A DNA stretch of 29,500 nucleotides, from positions 1 to 29,500 of IMG/VR virus record IMGVR_UViG_3300020159_000802; one strand, 5' to 3'. The notes beneath the pieces were generated by a model. It saw only the letters and a list, made by a program, of their open reading frames with translations. It did no database searches and was not told the origin of the DNA. Positions 27,797-29,500 of this stretch are shown here, piece after piece. Origin of the DNA: a virus. Every line of letters begins with the position of its first letter. Within the stretch, counting starts at the first letter, position 1. Position numbers and translations under genes: made by a program.

Positions 27797-27825
27797 TTGA
27801 CATAGAATGAAATTTATGTTAAAAT
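27797..27825 (+). promoter_or_regulatory. Sigma70-type promoter for the Sm-like gene and gene 43
   Basis: TTGACA at 27797-27802, 17 bases, TAAAAT at 27820-27825. Its start site at about 27832 coincides with the start expected from the divergent late promoter on the other strand. Confidence 0.8.
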
Positions 27826-27837
27826 AAACTTCATAAG

Positions 27838-27845
27838 TATTTATA
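27838..27845 (-). promoter_or_regulatory. T4-type late promoter of the minus-strand operon
   Basis: TATTTATA on the plus strand, that is TATAAATA read leftwards. It stands about 65 bases before the ATG of the first minus-strand gene, a normal distance for a late promoter with a short leader. Confidence 0.75.
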
Positions 27846-27865
27846 CAACTATGAAAGGTGCGTCT

Positions 27866-28177
27866 ATGAAAATCATGTTATTCAAACTTGTAACACACGA
27901 AGAAGTCTTGGCTGAAGTGAGTCAGGAAACGGATACAACTGTGGTATTAACAAATCCTGTTGGTGTTGCGGTTGTTAGGGGTAAAGATGGTATACCAAAT
28001 GTCGGGTTTGCACCATTTCCTTTACATTCTGAACAAAAAACTGGGACACAGGTTGCCATTCAGAAGCAACATGTAGTATACTCCTATGTTCCTGCCGATG
28101 ATTTTGTTAATAATTATAATCAAATTTTTGGCACTGGTATCATTCTACCTAAACAACAAAGCATCATTACCGGTTAA
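27866..28177 (+). CDS. Small Sm-like (beta-barrel) phage protein, copy 2
   Basis: A 103-residue protein starting MKIMLFKLVTHEEVLAEV. It shares with the protein at 2416 the opening strand, a TNPVGV/SSPMMF turn, and the closing VPADDFVNNYNQIF (copy 1: MPTEEFVEYY). It is likely a short curved barrel; RNA binding is possible but unproven. AAAGGTG at 27854-27860 supports ATG 27866 over ATG 27851, which would overlap that site. The stop overlaps the start of gene 43 (TAATG), so it may affect gene 43 translation. Confidence 0.75.
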   Translation: MKIMLFKLVTHEEVLAEVSQETDTTVVLTNPVGVAVVRGKDGIPNVGFAPFPLHSEQKTGTQVAIQKQHVVYSYVPADDFVNNYNQIFGTGIILPKQQSIITG

Positions 28178-29500
28178 TGTCTAACTTCTATACCAATGTT
28201 CAAGCCATAGGCGGCAAGATCCTGTATCGCGGGATCATGGATGGAAAACGTATCAAACAAAAAGTTGACTACGAACCATCTCTGTATCTGCCTGCCAAAA
28301 AAGATAAAGGCACACACAAATCTCTTGACGGATTGGATTTGACAGAGAAACGTTTCGATAGCATTTACGAAGCGCGAGAATTCTTTAAGAAATATGATGG
28401 CATTCCTGGTGCACCAAAAATCTATGGTAACACCAGATACGAATATGCATTCATTGCAGATCAACATCCTAAGATGGTTGACTGGGATCAAGATAAAGTT
28501 TCGGTGGCAATTGTCGATATTGAGGTCGGTTCAGAAAACGGATTCCCAGATCCTTATCTAGCCAACGAACCTATCACGGCGATTGCAATCACCTATATGA
28601 ACGGCAAAACCTATGTGTTTGGTTGTGGTGATTATGAAGTTCAAGGTGATGAATATTATATCAAGTGTAAAGATGAATGGACTCTTTGCAAGAAGTTCTT
28701 GATGTTGTGGTCAGATAATTGCCCGGATGTTATCACTGGTTGGAACACAAAGTTTTTCGATATTCCATATCTTGTCAATCGTTTTCGTAAGATTCTTGGT
28801 GAAGATGAAACCAAGAAACTGTCGCCGTGGAATTACATCTCAGAACGAAGAACCAATATTAATGGTCGTCAGTTGATTGCCTACAGTTTTGTCGGTGTTG
28901 AATCGCTAGACTATATCGAACTTTACAAATGGTATGCGCCAGGCGGTAAGTCACAAGAATCCTATCGTCTTGATAATATTGCAAACGTAGAACTTGGTGA
29001 AGGTAAAATCTCTTATGATGAATATGAAAACCTGCACCAGTTGTATCGTTTGAACTTCCAGAAGTTTATTGAGTATAACATCAAAGACGTTAAACTGATT
29101 CTTAAACTTGAAGATAAGTTGAAGTTGATCGAACTGGCACTCACTCTTGCATATGATACCAAGTGTAACTATGAAGATGTGTTTGCACAGACTCGCATGT
29201 GGGATTCTCTGACATATTCCTATCTACTGCAACAGAAGATTATTGTACCACCACGTGAAGTGCAGGATAAAGATTCTGCATTTGAAGGTGCATATGTAAA
29301 AGAACCACAAGTTGGTTTGCACAACTGGGTTGCCAGTTTTGACTTGAACAGTCTGTATCCACACTTGATGATGCAATATAATATTTCACCAGAAACACTG
29401 ATTGAACCAGAAAACTATACACCTGAAATGCGTGAGGTTCTTTCTAGTGGTGTTGATGTGGAAAAGTTATTGCACAAGAAGGTCGATACTAGTAAACTTG
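28177..29500 (+). CDS. 43: DNA polymerase gp43, N-terminal half
   Basis: The frame is open to the right edge, giving the first 441 residues of a family B polymerase (T4 gp43 has about 900). It starts MSNFYTNVQAIGGKILYRG, like T4-type polymerases. Exonuclease motifs are visible: Exo I VAIVDIEVG near 108-116, Exo II ITGWNTKFFDIPYL near 187-200, and Exo III YNIKDVKLILKLE near 302-314. The first polymerase motif (A) follows as SFDLNSLYPHLMMQYNISP near 387-405. It copies the phage genome with the gp45 clamp. In T4 it follows regA directly; here it follows the Sm-like gene and overlaps its stop. Confidence 0.96.
   Translation, partial: MSNFYTNVQAIGGKILYRGIMDGKRIKQKVDYEPSLYLPAKKDKGTHKSLDGLDLTEKRFDSIYEAREFFKKYDGIPGAPKIYGNTRYEYAFIADQHPKMVDWDQDKVSVAIVDIEVGSENGFPDPYLANEPITAIAITYMNGKTYVFGCGDYEVQGDEYYIKCKDEWTLCKKFLMLWSDNCPDVITGWNTKFFDIPYLVNRFRKILGEDETKKLSPWNYISERRTNINGRQLIAYSFVGVESLDYIELYKWYAPGGKSQESYRLDNIANVELGEGKISYDEYENLHQLYRLNFQKFIEYNIKDVKLILKLEDKLKLIELALTLAYDTKCNYEDVFAQTRMWDSLTYSYLLQQKIIVPPREVQDKDSAFEGAYVKEPQVGLHNWVASFDLNSLYPHLMMQYNISPETLIEPENYTPEMREVLSSGVDVEKLLHKKVDTSKL

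Noticed and set aside
27184-27810. Plus-strand open frame of 208 codons rich in Val, Leu and Phe
   Set aside because: It is the complement of the Asn/Thr repeat region; the low-complexity codons keep both strands open. The minus-strand frame has a signal peptide, ribosome site and promoter.

Overview
This is the replication and recombination core of a T4-like myovirus (lytic, AT-rich, no integrase seen), with a large accessory block inserted in it. The evidence is a series of recognisable T4 homologues: UvsY, UvsW, late sigma factor gp55, gp47/gp46, dNMP kinase gp1, sliding clamp gp45, clamp loader gp44/gp62, translational repressor RegA and DNA polymerase gp43. Both T4-type late promoters (TATAAATA) and strong sigma70-type promoters (TTGACA-17-TATAAT) are present. 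Two tRNA promoters are followed by TGTTCTTTAAAAA, which resembles the boxA of betaproteobacterial rRNA operons. A betaproteobacterial host is therefore plausible, but this is an inference.

Layout. Positions 1-2800: uvsY (partial), a GIY-YIG homing endonuclease gene wedged in front of uvsW, then a small Sm-like protein gene. Positions 2855-8523: gp55, a cytidylyltransferase, gp47, gp46, peptide deformylase and a DruA-like (DUF4338) protein, mostly coupled by short start/stop overlaps. Positions 8524-8952: a single HTH gene with its own promoter and strong terminator. Positions 8968-13669: glycosyltransferase, dNMP kinase, clamp, small proteins including a DsbA-like one, clamp loader and RegA. 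T4 order is kept up to regA, but gene 43 begins only at 28177, so about 14.5 kb separates regA from 43.

The inserted block has four parts. (1) 13670-17490: a structured leader RNA before hsp20, then rubrerythrin/rubredoxin, an SGNH hydrolase, dCMP deaminase, an SprT-like protease and a hexapeptide acyltransferase. (2) 17580-23102: a tRNA array which, with one tRNA at 14718, gives 29 tRNA genes covering all 20 amino acids. It includes an initiator-like tRNA and one tRNA-like element without a normal anticodon arm. Several non-tRNA elements lie between the tRNAs, as do genes for a secreted hydrolase-like protein, a YkuK-like RNase H-fold protein, a metallophosphoesterase and GroES. (3) 23103-27773: a minus-strand operon of six genes, nearly all for exported or membrane proteins, headed by a T4-type late promoter and ending with a penicillin-binding-protein-type DD-peptidase. 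(4) 27866-28176: a second Sm-like gene just before gene 43.

How it works together. Early and middle genes make the replisome and recombination machinery. gp55, with gp45 as the usual DNA-tracking activator, would switch on the TATAAATA promoters, including the one for the minus-strand envelope operon. The tRNA array, GroES and Hsp20 would keep translation and folding going through the infection. The least explained parts are the non-tRNA structured elements in the array, the tRNA-like element at 22513, the hsp20 leader RNA, and the minus-strand envelope operon.
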